Assembly (NCBI GenBank): GCA_023663735.1
Contig: JAMPGV010000001.1
Coordinates: 62,001 to 126,000, forward strand
DNA from: Muribaculum sp.
Lineage (GTDB): Bacteria > Bacillota > Clostridia > Lachnospirales > Lachnospiraceae
DNA: 64,000 nucleotides
Reading direction: 5' to 3'
A program made the translations under genes and the position numbers. How positions within the stretch are numbered: position 1 is the first letter of the stretch; every line of letters begins with the position of its first letter. Under the pieces are notes generated by a model that saw only the letters and a program-made list of their open reading frames with translations, was not told the origin of the DNA and ran no database searches. Shown here in pieces: positions 34,729 through 44,333 of this stretch.

Positions 34729-35789
34729 CCCTCCGCACCGCTCTTTCCCAGACGGCTCCCAAGCTTGCCTTTCATCCGCCGGACGCAAAGTTTAAATCGG
34801 TAATACCAGAAAAATTTCCAATCGGACTGCGCCTGCATGGCGATCAGCCGCTGCTCTTCCTCTCCGGTAAACTGCCTGTAATATTCGTTGGAGCGAAATC
34901 CCGGAAACCGCTCCCGCACACCCCGCCGCAGTTCCCGCACAAACGACAGCTTTGGATGCCTCACCCCCGCCAGATAGGAAAACAGCGTAACCACATAATA
35001 AAGCTCGCTGAACCGGTATTCGATCTCTGCATGATACGCCTCCAGAAATCCCCGCATTTTGCATTCCCCGTACAACAGCTCGGCGGCTTTCATACGGTCT
35101 CGGCATTTCTCCTCCGTGATGTGATGCACCGTGGAGACGTCATGCTGGTAATAATAATACAGCGGCTCCTCCACCCGCTCAAACCGGGTGAAATACAAAG
35201 ACCACAGCGGACCCGCGCAATTATCTTCATAAAAGATTCCCTCGGGGAATCCCAGCCGATTCTCCCGGATGACTGCGTGTTTATAAATCTTTAGCACCAT
35301 ACTGCCGGGGCGCATGAGCAGTTTTTTGTGTTTCTCTTCATCCAGCGCGCCGGTCTGGTCTTCGGAGTTGTTCCGCACCACCTCGCCCACCTCCATGGTA
35401 TGCTCCCATACCAGACTGTAATCACAGCCCACCATGTCGGCTCCGGTCTCCTCCGCGCGCCTTAAAAGCTTCTCGTAATAATCCGGCGTCACCCAGTCGT
35501 CGCTGTCCACGAATCCGATCCATTCTCCCGAGGCTTCCTTTAACCCCGCATTCTTTGCGCCGCCCTGCCGCCGGTTCCTGTCATAGTGCAGTACCCTCAC
35601 AAGCCCCGGATACTTTTGCTCATAACCGCGCAGAACCGCCAGAGAATTGTCCGTGGAAGCGTCGTCCACCGCGATGATCTCATAATCGGCGTGCGGAAGC
35701 GTCTGTCCCGTCAGAGAGTCCATGCAGAAATTCAGTTTTCCTTCGGCCGCCATATTGTAGACCGGCACAATGACACTCAAACGCGGCAT
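34725..35789 (-). CDS. GT2 family glycosyltransferase
   Basis: 354 residues of a soluble or membrane-associated GT-A enzyme. The N-terminus reads LSVIVPVYNMAAEGKL, followed by IIAVDDASTDNSLAVL, RRQGGAKNAGLKEASG and the metal-binding GFVDSDDWVTPDYY (about 93-106). The middle (FPEGIFYEDNC, about 190-200) fits the acceptor-side Glu-Asp motif. A Lys/Arg-rich C-terminus (RFKLCVRRMKGKLGSRLGK) could hold it at the membrane. It follows the ABC transporter with no gap and overlaps pseF by four bases. It probably builds the repeat unit on its lipid carrier in the cytoplasm; the sugar is unknown. Confidence 0.9.
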   Translation of the reverse strand: MPRLSVIVPVYNMAAEGKLNFCMDSLTGQTLPHADYEIIAVDDASTDNSLAVLRGYEQKYPGLVRVLHYDRNRRQGGAKNAGLKEASGEWIGFVDSDDWVTPDYYEKLLRRAEETGADMVGCDYSLVWEHTMEVGEVVRNNSEDQTGALDEEKHKKLLMRPGSMVLKIYKHAVIRENRLGFPEGIFYEDNCAGPLWSLYFTRFERVEEPLYYYYQHDVSTVHHITEEKCRDRMKAAELLYGECKMRGFLEAYHAEIEYRFSELYYVVTLFSYLAGVRHPKLSFVRELRRGVRERFPGFRSNEYYRQFTGEEEQRLIAMQAQSDWKFFWYYRFKLCVRRMKGKLGSRLGKSGAEG

Positions 35790-37538
35790 TTATAAGCTAC
35801 CCCTTTCGATTACAGCCTTTCCGTCCTCCACGCGGTACACCAGATCGCATTTCTCGATGGTCTGCAGCCTGTGTGCAATGATAATCAAAGTCTTTCTCCC
35901 GTGCAGTCTGTTGATGGACTCCATGATGGCGGCCTCCGTGTCGTTGTCGAGGGCGGAGGTGGCCTCGTCCAAAATCAATACCTCCGGATTGTTGTAGAGC
36001 GCTCTTGCGATGCCGATGCGCTGACGCTGTCCGCCGGAGAGCCGGATGCCCCGCTCGCCGATGCCCGTGTCCAGCCCCTCCGGCAATGTTTTGATAAACT
36101 CGTCCAGCTGGGCTTCCCGCAGGACTTCCCAGAGCCGTCCTTCGTCGATTTTCTCCTCAGGCACACCGAAGGCCACATTCTTCCGTATGGTATCGTCCAG
36201 CATAAAAATCATCTGCGGAATATAACCCACGTTTTTCAGCCATTTGCGGTACTGCGTCCGGGTATCCACCCCGTCCGCCAGCACCACGCCGCTTTGCACC
36301 TGCAAAAGCCCCAGCAGGATATCCACCACCGTACTCTTGCCCGCCCCGGAAGTCCCCACGATGCCCACCGACGCCCCCACGGGAACGGTAAGCTCCGCAT
36401 GGTCAAAAATCAGCTTCTCCGTCCCCGGATAAGCGTAAGTAATGTCTTTCAATTCAATGGACTTCCGCACGGGAAGTTTCTCTTCCTCGTCGGTGGCAAA
36501 GGTCATATCCACCTTCTCCCCGCTGATCTCATCCTGCAGATTGTCGCTGACTCCCATGAAGAACGGCTCGAAATAGGCGATGGAATTCATCTGATTGTTG
36601 ATCCGGTTCACGCAGGGCAGCAGAATAAACGCCGCGGCCGCCAGCGTGGAAAACACGGTGAGCATATTCTCCGTGGACGCCCCCGTCACCACCAGAAAAA
36701 TCATATATCCCACCATGACCGCCACGCAGGCCGTCTCGATGAGAAGTTTCGGGATATTGTTGTAGAGGCTGTAACGCTGTACCGCACTCACATAGCCTTG
36801 GCCGCACTTCTTGTACTCGTTTACAAAATACTGCTCCTTGGCGGCGATTTTCACTTCCTTGATGCCCTGCACCGTCTGGGAAATCCATTTGAACAGGCCG
36901 CTGTAATAATCCTGATTGTCCTTCCCCGCCTTGTACATAATCGGTTTCAACACCACTTTCACACCGAACATCAGCACCAGCATCACCGCGGCCAGAAGCA
37001 TCGTCATCGTCCCGTTGGTGACAAAGCAGTAAACAATAATAAACAGAGACACCACGCCGTCCGACATCATCTGCAGCAGCGCCAGAATCAGCGCATACAT
37101 ATTATTCACATCGGAGGTGATGCTCCGCTGCACCACCGCCGTGTCCGCATTCAGATAAAATTCATAATTCCTGCGCAGATAATTGCGCATCATGCGCTCC
37201 GAAGTCCGAAACTGATTGGTATAAACAAACGCGAAGGTCAGCTTCTGCTGTACGAAAAGGAAAAGATTCTTCACCACAAACGTGACGATCAAAAGCACCA
37301 TCACATCTATCGCAAACGTCTCATAATCGGCGCTGCCGAAAAACGCATAGACCTTTGAGGCCAGCCGGCTGTTCTGCACAGCCGCAGGATCGATGACAAG
37401 GTTCACCACCTGCACCAGAAGACCCACTCCGGCCGTCTGGAGAAACGCTCCCACCACCATCAGCACCATCAGTCCCGCCATGGTGCGCTTCTGCTTTTTG
37501 TCCAATAAAATCCGGAGCTTTTTCATAATCTGCAACAT
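35790..37538 (-). CDS. ABC transporter, lipid-linked oligosaccharide flippase (PglK/MsbA-like)
   Basis: 582 residues: a six-segment exporter membrane domain (about 15-320) fused to one ATPase domain (about 345-580). Walker A GTSGAGKSTVVDILLG, signature LSGGQRQRIGIARAL and Walker B VLILDEATSALD are all intact. The half-transporter layout and the neighbouring glycosyltransferases match PglK-type flippases that move undecaprenyl-linked oligosaccharides outward. It lies between the sialyltransferase-like gene and the GT2. This is a second possible export route besides the ABC-2 permease at 1090-2073 and suggests a separate glycan. Confidence 0.9.
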   Translation of the reverse strand: MLQIMKKLRILLDKKQKRTMAGLMVLMVVGAFLQTAGVGLLVQVVNLVIDPAAVQNSRLASKVYAFFGSADYETFAIDVMVLLIVTFVVKNLFLFVQQKLTFAFVYTNQFRTSERMMRNYLRRNYEFYLNADTAVVQRSITSDVNNMYALILALLQMMSDGVVSLFIIVYCFVTNGTMTMLLAAVMLVLMFGVKVVLKPIMYKAGKDNQDYYSGLFKWISQTVQGIKEVKIAAKEQYFVNEYKKCGQGYVSAVQRYSLYNNIPKLLIETACVAVMVGYMIFLVVTGASTENMLTVFSTLAAAAFILLPCVNRINNQMNSIAYFEPFFMGVSDNLQDEISGEKVDMTFATDEEEKLPVRKSIELKDITYAYPGTEKLIFDHAELTVPVGASVGIVGTSGAGKSTVVDILLGLLQVQSGVVLADGVDTRTQYRKWLKNVGYIPQMIFMLDDTIRKNVAFGVPEEKIDEGRLWEVLREAQLDEFIKTLPEGLDTGIGERGIRLSGGQRQRIGIARALYNNPEVLILDEATSALDNDTEAAIMESINRLHGRKTLIIIAHRLQTIEKCDLVYRVEDGKAVIERGSL

Positions 37539-37540
37539 TC

Positions 37541-38668
37541 TTACACCCTCTTTATCCCCACCTGTTCGTTCTGCCTGTGGATTAGGGGATCCTCATAAGC
37601 GTCCATGAAGTCCTCCCCCAGACGCACCACCTCGTCCGCAAACCGGATAGCCTTGATCTCCGTGAGTACGGCCACCACCTTCCGAAACCGCAGTCCCGGG
37701 AAGAAATTCAGCATCTCCATGGGTACCGTGGCGTCAAACTGGGGATACTCGCCAAACAGCGTCTGATAATCCAGCTCGTCTCTGGGATGGGGTTTTAAGA
37801 AAATCGTCCCCTCCGGCTCATACATCCGAATGATATCCCGGAAAATCCGCTCCCGCACATCCAGTGTACATAAAGGATCCGTCAGGATCAAAATCTTGTC
37901 CCCCACCGCGCCGCTCTCCCGGATCTGGCGCTCCAATTTCTCCCGATCCCGGATAAAGGCCTGCAGAATCATCTGCTTGTCCTCCTCCGTCAGCCGGTCC
38001 ACCAGAGCCTGTCGCGGCTCCTCAATGTAGCGGGGGCAGGGGTACTGAATGGCGGAGATGTCGTTGACCTCCATGTCCAGACAATACTTCCCATAACCGT
38101 TCTGTACAAAAATCAGATTGAGCCGCCTAGACAAAAATGCCTTCAGCCCGAAATGCCCTCGGTTGTCAAACCGAGCCGCATCAAAATTCTTTAAGCAGTT
38201 CAGACCATCCTCCAGCGCATGATAAGGAATATGCTTCCAATTCAGATAATACCCGATGGGGTCGGAATCACAATACACATACACGTCCCCATATTCTCTA
38301 AAATCCACCGGAATATACGGCTCCTGCAGTGCGGCATAACGCTTGGTAAAACGGATGCGCCGCAAGAGATTTCCCAGAAATCCTCCCGATCTGCCCGCAG
38401 GATCCCTCCGCAGTCTGACCAATTCCGGGAAACAGCGCTCGTTCTTCTCGTCAAATTCCAGCACTTCGGCAAAAAGCCCCGTACTCTCCACCCTGCTCCC
38501 CAGATCCTCAAAATTGCAGGACATTTTCGAGAGTACCAGCGTGGCTTCTCCCCGCTTCTCCTGCGGGAGTTTTAACTCCTTGAGGAACGTCACATACACA
38601 TGATAATAGGTGTGGCAGACATAGATCCTGTCCCGCTTTTTGTGATTTTGATTCTGTTGATTCTCCAT
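37541..38668 (-). CDS. Sialyltransferase-like (GT52-type) candidate nonulosonate transferase
   Basis: 375 residues from the ATG at 38668; upstream ATGs lie almost at the predicted transcription start. The pattern fits bacterial sialyltransferases of the GT52/GT38/GT80 kind: N-terminal RIYVCHTYYHVYVTFLKEL, the acidic-acidic-Gly motif in HALEDGLN (about 160-167), and the His-Pro motif in IFLKPHPRDELDY (about 300). FVQNGYGKYCLDMEVNDIS lies between. First gene of the pse operon, with a promoter at 38766-38794. It is the best candidate to attach the CMP-activated acid made by PseF. The call rests on motifs seen by eye and context. Confidence 0.7.
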   Translation of the reverse strand: MENQQNQNHKKRDRIYVCHTYYHVYVTFLKELKLPQEKRGEATLVLSKMSCNFEDLGSRVESTGLFAEVLEFDEKNERCFPELVRLRRDPAGRSGGFLGNLLRRIRFTKRYAALQEPYIPVDFREYGDVYVYCDSDPIGYYLNWKHIPYHALEDGLNCLKNFDAARFDNRGHFGLKAFLSRRLNLIFVQNGYGKYCLDMEVNDISAIQYPCPRYIEEPRQALVDRLTEEDKQMILQAFIRDREKLERQIRESGAVGDKILILTDPLCTLDVRERIFRDIIRMYEPEGTIFLKPHPRDELDYQTLFGEYPQFDATVPMEMLNFFPGLRFRKVVAVLTEIKAIRFADEVVRLGEDFMDAYEDPLIHRQNEQVGIKRV

Positions 38669-38765
38669 CCGTTTCCGTCTGCTCCGATCGGTATTTGCGG
38701 CCGCCGGCAAGTTTCTTCCGCCTGCGCCCGGGTACATGCCTGATTGCACATCGACATTAAACTTT

Positions 38766-38794
38766 ATTGTAACATATCTTTCCCGCTTAGTAAA
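38766..38794 (-). promoter_or_regulatory. Promoter of the pse/glycan operon
   Basis: Minus strand TTTACT (38794-38789), 17 bp, TACAAT (38771-38766) with TGT before it (extended -10). Start near 38759, leaving a leader of about 90 nt before the ATG at 38668. From here genes run without a long gap or clear terminator to 21451. Confidence 0.65.
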
Positions 38795-38869
38795 ATGTTC
38801 CGCCCAATCTTCAGAAAATCCTCTGTAAAATTAAGAAAAGCGCAAGAATTTTCCGCCCGAAGGCTCTGC

Positions 38870-38896
38870 GGAAGCGATGATTTCATCAGCGCTTCC
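38870..38896 (-). repeat. REP-like hairpin, copy 1 (directly after the 38897 stop)
   Basis: GGAAGCGATGAT-TTC-ATCAGCGCTTCC forms a 12-bp stem with one A-G mismatch and a 3-base loop. It starts at the base after the stop codon of the DUF6044-like gene and lies before the promoter at 38766-38794. It may stop or process the upstream message, though no U-run follows. The same stem with a different loop occurs at 44334-44360. Confidence 0.65.
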
Positions 38897-40762
38897 TTAA
38901 GAAGAAAGCGCATACAGCCAGACGCCCCAATAAGAATCCTCCGTCTCGAAATAGCCCATTAGTTTCAGCCCCATCCGCTCCGCATCCGCGATCTCGCCCC
39001 CCGAGAAGAGATATTCGCAGCCAAGCTCCGCCAGCGCCTCCATGTCAAAAGCAAGCCCCTCGTACACTACGCCGCTCCCTTTCTCCAGCATCCAGTAATT
39101 GCCGGTGAGCGAATTGAAGAGATAACAGCGGTTGCCCCATTTATCAAAGTACACGGCGGTCTCCGGGCTTTTATCAAGCTCCGCCGCAATCACCCGGCGG
39201 AAGGCATGTTTGTATTCCAGCGGATAATTGTTGGAGTAACCGTCCACCGTGTAAAACCCATGCATCAGCGACGGCGCGGGGCTGATCCCCAGATGGGCGA
39301 TGCGGTACTCGGACAGATCCCGCCCGATGGCCGCTTCAAGCTGCGCCATCAAGTCCTCCGCATAATAGCTTTCCCATGAAATATACCCGGTAACGCCGGA
39401 GCCGTTATTTCTCTGGTTCACATTCCTATAAAAATCGGAGTTGTGAAGCACCGTGTCCGCCGTCGGCCAAAGAATCAGGGCAAGCACAATGCCCTGCAGC
39501 CACAGACCGTATGCAGCCGGATTCGCAGAAACATCCTCCGCCTTTTCCTTCCCCATGGTCCACCAGAAAGAGGCTGCCAGCGCGCTCTCCAGATACCATC
39601 CCGCAGGATAAATCCAATAGAACCGCTCCATCTGAAAATAATGCAAAAATCCCGTGACGCCGTTCTTCCAAGCCGTCACGGGCGCCGATTTGCAGACGCC
39701 GTAAAAGACCGCGGTCACAAACAGAATCAGCAAACCGCACGCCGCCAGTGCATACTGTCTCTTGGCGCGGGCGGTCAGCTTTCTGTAAAAGAACGCACCC
39801 ACGGCCAGAGAGAACACAATCGGAAGAATCAGTTTTGCCTGATAGGCGGGCGCGTGCTGCGCACTCTGCGTGAACACAGCTTTTACCGTCTGGAAAAAGG
39901 GCATGGCGCTGTTGACCATCTCTTCCCTATGACTCACATAGACGGCCTCTCCTCCCGGCGAACGCCCCAGCACAATCTCCGCAATCAGGTTTAGATTGGT
40001 CAGCAGATAAACGCCGAGCAGGAGCGCAAATCCTGCCAGGCACCGCCCAAACGCCCCCCGCCTCAAACCGCCTGACCCGCTCTCGCAGCCGCCCGCTCCC
40101 TTTTGTGCAGCCGCGTCAGGGTTCCGCCGCATCTGCACCCGGCAGACGATCAGCCCCACAAGCCAAAATCCCAGCGCCACATATCCCGTATAGACCAGAT
40201 GGCTGGTGAGTCCGAACAAAAGCGTCAGCGCAAACGCCGCCGGAAGATGCCTCCCGCGGTACATGCAGATAAACCCATACAGAATCAGCGGAATGCCCAT
40301 CTGGGACAATCCGTAGACCGGATAGAGCGGCAGCATACAGAAAATCCCTGCGGCCGCCACCGCCAGAAGGCTGCTGTCCGCAAGCTCCCGCACCGCCAGA
40401 TACATTCCCAGAAACCCGCACAGAACCAGCGTCCCGTACATGACAAGAAATGCAGCAAACGGGGGAAGCAGCCGGTACAGCGGCACAAAGAGTACCGCCG
40501 AGGGCGCAAGCCCCCCGGCGTTGACGCCCCCCATCATCTCCGGTATCACACGCTCCCCCGGATGTGCGGCGGTAAGTACATAATTCATCATCGACTCGTC
40601 CAGCTGGTCGTGTATGGTAAATACGCTGCCCTCCCCCAAGAGCAGATTGGGCGTGATGACCACGCAGAACAGCAAAATGCCGACCCACCAGAGCGGCAGG
40701 CCGTCGATTTTTTTGATGATCCTGTTTACGCTTCGCAGCCATCCGGCGGTTTTTCCAGCCAT
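38897..40762 (-). CDS. Large membrane protein, DUF6044-like (second copy)
   Basis: 621 residues from the ATG at 40762 with GGAGG upstream. Paralogue of the protein at 21451-23331: shared VFTIHDQLDESMMNYVLTA (about 46-64), LYPVYGLSQMGIPLILYG, DGYSNNYPLEYKHAFRRVI and WGNRCYLFNSLTGNYW. About ten membrane segments occupy residues 15-430, and the rest is extracytoplasmic. It is the last gene of the three-gene operon starting at 44157. Probably a GT-C type enzyme or a partner of one; no specific reaction can be given. Confidence 0.8.
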   Translation of the reverse strand: MAGKTAGWLRSVNRIIKKIDGLPLWWVGILLFCVVITPNLLLGEGSVFTIHDQLDESMMNYVLTAAHPGERVIPEMMGGVNAGGLAPSAVLFVPLYRLLPPFAAFLVMYGTLVLCGFLGMYLAVRELADSSLLAVAAAGIFCMLPLYPVYGLSQMGIPLILYGFICMYRGRHLPAAFALTLLFGLTSHLVYTGYVALGFWLVGLIVCRVQMRRNPDAAAQKGAGGCESGSGGLRRGAFGRCLAGFALLLGVYLLTNLNLIAEIVLGRSPGGEAVYVSHREEMVNSAMPFFQTVKAVFTQSAQHAPAYQAKLILPIVFSLAVGAFFYRKLTARAKRQYALAACGLLILFVTAVFYGVCKSAPVTAWKNGVTGFLHYFQMERFYWIYPAGWYLESALAASFWWTMGKEKAEDVSANPAAYGLWLQGIVLALILWPTADTVLHNSDFYRNVNQRNNGSGVTGYISWESYYAEDLMAQLEAAIGRDLSEYRIAHLGISPAPSLMHGFYTVDGYSNNYPLEYKHAFRRVIAAELDKSPETAVYFDKWGNRCYLFNSLTGNYWMLEKGSGVVYEGLAFDMEALAELGCEYLFSGGEIADAERMGLKLMGYFETEDSYWGVWLYALSS

Positions 40763-40796
40763 ATTCTTTCCTCCGAACCATCTCGCAATCATCCGT

Positions 40797-42551
40797 TCAA
40801 AAATGCACGATCAGATAGTCCCCCCTGTCCACGACGGAACCTTCCTTGGGAAAATGGGGCAGATCCAGCGCATACCGCTCTGCCTCCTCATAATAGGAGC
40901 TGTCCGTGAGAGGTCTGACCGCATGGCCGTGGAACGTCATGAAACGAACCAGCTCCTCGTCGGTGTCAAACGCATATTTCCCCCAGCTCACCACGGACAG
41001 GGACGGCGTCTGCGCCACCCACACCCCGTAGCCGCGGTAGAATTTCTCCAACAGATGCTCGTCCACCAAATCCGTGATACGCTTCATCCGGTAAAAGGTC
41101 TCGGAGCCATATGGCACATAAGCGTCCTCCACCAGACTCCGGGGATTCTCCCACTCTCCGGTGAAAACCACAGGCTTGGAGAGATCATAATGCCGCTCCA
41201 GCTCTTGGGCGACCTGCGCCATATACTCCTTTGTGTACTCGTACTTTTGATAATCCACATAAAACCAGCGGTTCAAGTCCGTACATTGGTTCCAGACGAT
41301 CACAGCCGCCGCCAAGAGGGACAGCGCGCGGACAGCGCTTGCGGACACGGCTCCAAACCGCTCCGACCCAATCCGCCTGAGCGTCCGGGTCAATCCCTGT
41401 ACGGCACAGGCCGCCGCCAGCATCCCGAACCCGCAGACCAGCGGAAGAAACTGCGCCGAACGGTACAGCGTCGCCTTTCCCTCCACCACGGCCAGCAGAA
41501 ATGCCGCCGCAAAACTGCCCGCCGCCAGCAGCACAATCCACACGTCCCTTAATTTTATGCTGCGCCACAGCGCATACAATCCGATCACGGCCGCCGCCAG
41601 CACGAACATCCGGATAGGATAATAGGCATAGGCGAAAACACCGTACATCACAAAAAGCCGTTTCAGCACCATGGCAAATTCCGCCCATGCTCCCGGCTCG
41701 AACATCCATCCCAGAAGCTCTGTCACGGAACGCAGCACAGCCTCCCCCCGCAGTTCCTCCAGACCGAATCCCGCGATCACCGCTTTCAGCACAATGCTCC
41801 GCAGAACCATGGAAACCGCAGCCGTACAGGCCGCCGTCAGAAGACAAGGCACAACCGCACGCCGCGCTCCCGTCAGACGCTCCGCCAAAAGCACCAGCAG
41901 CAGCCCCGTCAGCCACACGATCATGAACGATTCATAACATCCCAGCGCCAGCACCAGAAACAGAGCCGCCCCGCCGAACAGCCCCACGCTCATCCGCCCC
42001 TTTTTCTCCCGCGGCGGATGAAGCCCTTCCCACATCATGCAGAGACTCAAACCGCTGCACAGATATCCCACCGCAATTCCGTTGTGGAGATAATAAGTAA
42101 ACACCTCTCCGATCAGCGGACAGCTCAGGAAGACGCAGGAGAAAAACCAGTAAGCCGCGCGGGGAATCCGATCTCCCAAAGCGGCATAAAACAGCGTCCC
42201 CCACACCGTCACCGCCGCCATCAAAATCAATACGGCGGCAAAATCTGTCAGGAAAGGGGCAAAATCCGCAAGATGCGCTATTTTATTCAACACAAACAAG
42301 ACCCAGCGGCCCACCACCGCCGCCAGCCCCTCCTCGAAATAATAGGCGTAGGGCGTATCGTCGATTCCCATGGCCGGATGCGCAATCTTAAACCCGTAAG
42401 CGCAGGCCGCCGTCAAGGACAGGAGCAGTACATACGCGCGGCTTCCGTAGATCCTGACAAGATCCGCCCGCCATCTCTTTATCACATTTACCACACTTTT
42501 CCCAGCACTTCCCGTAATATACAACCACCTTTTCCCAAATTCTTTCAACAT
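40797..42551 (-). CDS. GtrII-like membrane glycosyltransferase (second copy)
   Basis: 584 residues if the ATG at 42551 is used (weak GGAAG six bases before); the frame is open to 42653 and a GTG near 42597 is also possible. About eleven membrane segments. The N-terminal loop reads AMGIDDTPYAYYFEEGLAAV then GRWVLFVLNKI, the same acidic-then-GRW arrangement as the protein at 26845. The C-terminal 150 residues are soluble (VVFTGEWENPRSLVEDAYV). This fits Glucos_trans_II enzymes that add side-chain sugars outside the membrane. It lies between the ligase-like gene and the DUF6044-like gene. Confidence 0.75.
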   Translation of the reverse strand: MLKEFGKRWLYITGSAGKSVVNVIKRWRADLVRIYGSRAYVLLLSLTAACAYGFKIAHPAMGIDDTPYAYYFEEGLAAVVGRWVLFVLNKIAHLADFAPFLTDFAAVLILMAAVTVWGTLFYAALGDRIPRAAYWFFSCVFLSCPLIGEVFTYYLHNGIAVGYLCSGLSLCMMWEGLHPPREKKGRMSVGLFGGAALFLVLALGCYESFMIVWLTGLLLVLLAERLTGARRAVVPCLLTAACTAAVSMVLRSIVLKAVIAGFGLEELRGEAVLRSVTELLGWMFEPGAWAEFAMVLKRLFVMYGVFAYAYYPIRMFVLAAAVIGLYALWRSIKLRDVWIVLLAAGSFAAAFLLAVVEGKATLYRSAQFLPLVCGFGMLAAACAVQGLTRTLRRIGSERFGAVSASAVRALSLLAAAVIVWNQCTDLNRWFYVDYQKYEYTKEYMAQVAQELERHYDLSKPVVFTGEWENPRSLVEDAYVPYGSETFYRMKRITDLVDEHLLEKFYRGYGVWVAQTPSLSVVSWGKYAFDTDEELVRFMTFHGHAVRPLTDSSYYEEAERYALDLPHFPKEGSVVDRGDYLIVHF

Positions 42552-42612
42552 CCGAAACTTCCGAAATACTCCGAAACGCTTTCCCGGTTCTCCCTTCACG
42601 GCCAGGCTTTTC

Positions 42613-44157
42613 TCACACCGATTGATCCGGCAGTTCCTGCCACATTCCCGCAAAACCGGGCAGCAGATAGAGGAGCGCCCAAGTGATCGTTCCCTGCACC
42701 ACCGCCATCTCCGTCTGCCCGTAGAACACGACGGCAGAAAGGAACGTCAGACAGATTAGATCCTGCATCGACTGCTTCTTCGCCGCCCGCCGCAGAAACC
42801 GGAACAGACAGTAAAGCATATTGCCGATAAACAGCAGTCCGGCCACAATCCCATAAAAATACGATATCTGTAAAAACATATTATGGGCATGTCCCATGGA
42901 CGTTCCGCTGGGGAAGCGGAACCCGGGATTATTCTTTCTATGCCCCCAGAGGTTCAACACACCAAGATAAGACTGATAAATCAGTTTTCTGGCGGTAATG
43001 GAATCCAGCGAGGCATTCTCCTTCGGCTTTGCGTCCGTCTGCGTCTCCGTCTTCTGCTTCTCTTCGATCCGGATGCCGAACATCGTCAAAATGCGCCCCA
43101 CATCCCGGTTCACGGCCTTTTCCAAAGTCACATACCGCTCGCTGTTCCACGGATCGAAAGACCGCACGCTTCTGTCCTCATTGTACTCTCCCTCGAACCA
43201 GACGGGATGATGCAGAATGGTGGGAAGATAGCGGATACACCCGTACACCAGCGGAAACGTCACGGCCACACAGAGACCGAACAACAGCACATGCCTTAGA
43301 AACAACAGGATGCGCTTCTGCCGGATTAAGTCATACACCACATAGACAGCCAGCGTGGCCATGGCGGCACCCACCAGCGAGGAACGTCCCCCCGTAAAGA
43401 TCAGAAAGCTGACGCTTCCTGCCGCCAAAATAAAATATCCCCAGACCCAAATCTTCTTCTGTCCCTTCTCTCTGGCCCAGACCCATTTACACAGGAATGC
43501 ACAGTACACAATCATATAGAAAATACCGTTCTGCGTTTCCCCCACATACAGACCGCGGTAGCGCACATAGTCATAAGGCCGGAAACCGAATGCGATGGTC
43601 TGCTGTACGAAGAACCATAAAAGAAACCCGTCTAACATGCCTTGAAAAAAATCTTCCCGCTCTTCCTTCCGGATTCCGATGAGATAAAATCCGCCAAAGA
43701 TCAACAGCTCCCACAAAGGCTGGATATTCCGGCTAACAGACAGCACCTCGATGAGAAACATGGCACACATGCACAAGAGCAGCGGACGAGGTTTCCGACG
43801 CTGATTCAGATTCCGGCGTTCCAGAATAAAATAGAGAATGAGGTATCCCCACACAAACACATTGCACACCGCGGTAATCCACTGTCCCTTGTTGTTCCAG
43901 TTGTCCCAGCCCCAGACAGCCGCCGCTCCTCCTGCTAAGAGTCCGGCAATCGTCCAGACAAGATACGGCCACCTGCGGAATTTGGTTCGGTCGAGAGAAG
44001 GCAGCAGCATGGCGGCCAGCACAAATCCGGTGCAGTTTGCCGCAGCCATCTGCACATCCCCTATGGCGCTGTTGCGTCTCTGATCGATGACGCCCAGCGC
44101 AAAGAAGCACAGCATGTACCATATCCGCGCTCTGTTGGTCCGAATCCACTCCCGCAT
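42613..44157 (-). CDS. O-antigen ligase/polymerase-like membrane protein
   Basis: 514 residues from the ATG at 44157 (AGGAGG nine bases upstream). Around twelve membrane segments, with a long loop (about 320-430) rich in Lys/Asp containing RKNNPGFRFPSGTSMGHAHN. The final HAHNMFLQISYFYGIVAGLL motif is the hallmark of the Wzy_C/WaaL superfamily, in which the histidine is catalytic. FTGGRSSLVGAAMA (about 262-275) matches the second arginine-bearing motif. It could polymerise repeat units or join finished polymer to a wall or lipid acceptor. First gene of an operon from the promoter at 44227-44255. Confidence 0.85.
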   Translation of the reverse strand: MREWIRTNRARIWYMLCFFALGVIDQRRNSAIGDVQMAAANCTGFVLAAMLLPSLDRTKFRRWPYLVWTIAGLLAGGAAAVWGWDNWNNKGQWITAVCNVFVWGYLILYFILERRNLNQRRKPRPLLLCMCAMFLIEVLSVSRNIQPLWELLIFGGFYLIGIRKEEREDFFQGMLDGFLLWFFVQQTIAFGFRPYDYVRYRGLYVGETQNGIFYMIVYCAFLCKWVWAREKGQKKIWVWGYFILAAGSVSFLIFTGGRSSLVGAAMATLAVYVVYDLIRQKRILLFLRHVLLFGLCVAVTFPLVYGCIRYLPTILHHPVWFEGEYNEDRSVRSFDPWNSERYVTLEKAVNRDVGRILTMFGIRIEEKQKTETQTDAKPKENASLDSITARKLIYQSYLGVLNLWGHRKNNPGFRFPSGTSMGHAHNMFLQISYFYGIVAGLLFIGNMLYCLFRFLRRAAKKQSMQDLICLTFLSAVVFYGQTEMAVVQGTITWALLYLLPGFAGMWQELPDQSV

Positions 44158-44226
44158 TCCGCATTTCCTCCTTAGGGCATCGGATTGTTTCTGCCGCAAA
44201 CCCGCCGATGCCACAAATATGGATAT

Positions 44227-44255
44227 ATTCTATCATATCTTGTAGGAAATATCCA
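44227..44255 (-). promoter_or_regulatory. Promoter for the ligase-like operon
   Basis: Minus strand TGGATA (44255-44250), 17 bp, TAGAAT (44232-44227) with TGA before it (extended -10). The -35 lies in a direct repeat TGGATATTTC (two copies), a possible regulator site. It is divergent from the promoter at 44281-44309. Confidence 0.55.
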
Positions 44256-44280
44256 GAAATATCCACGGGAGCGTATGGAT

Positions 44281-44309
44281 TTTACATTTCGGGCGGCTTG
44301 TGATAGAAT
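44281..44309 (+). promoter_or_regulatory. Promoter for the SGNH hydrolase gene
   Basis: TTTACA (44281-44286), 17 bp, TAGAAT (44304-44309), again with TGA before it. Transcription would start near 44316 and place the hairpin 44334-44360 in the leader. Confidence 0.65.
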
Positions 44310-44333
44310 AACGTCATGTAGCGCACAATTTAG

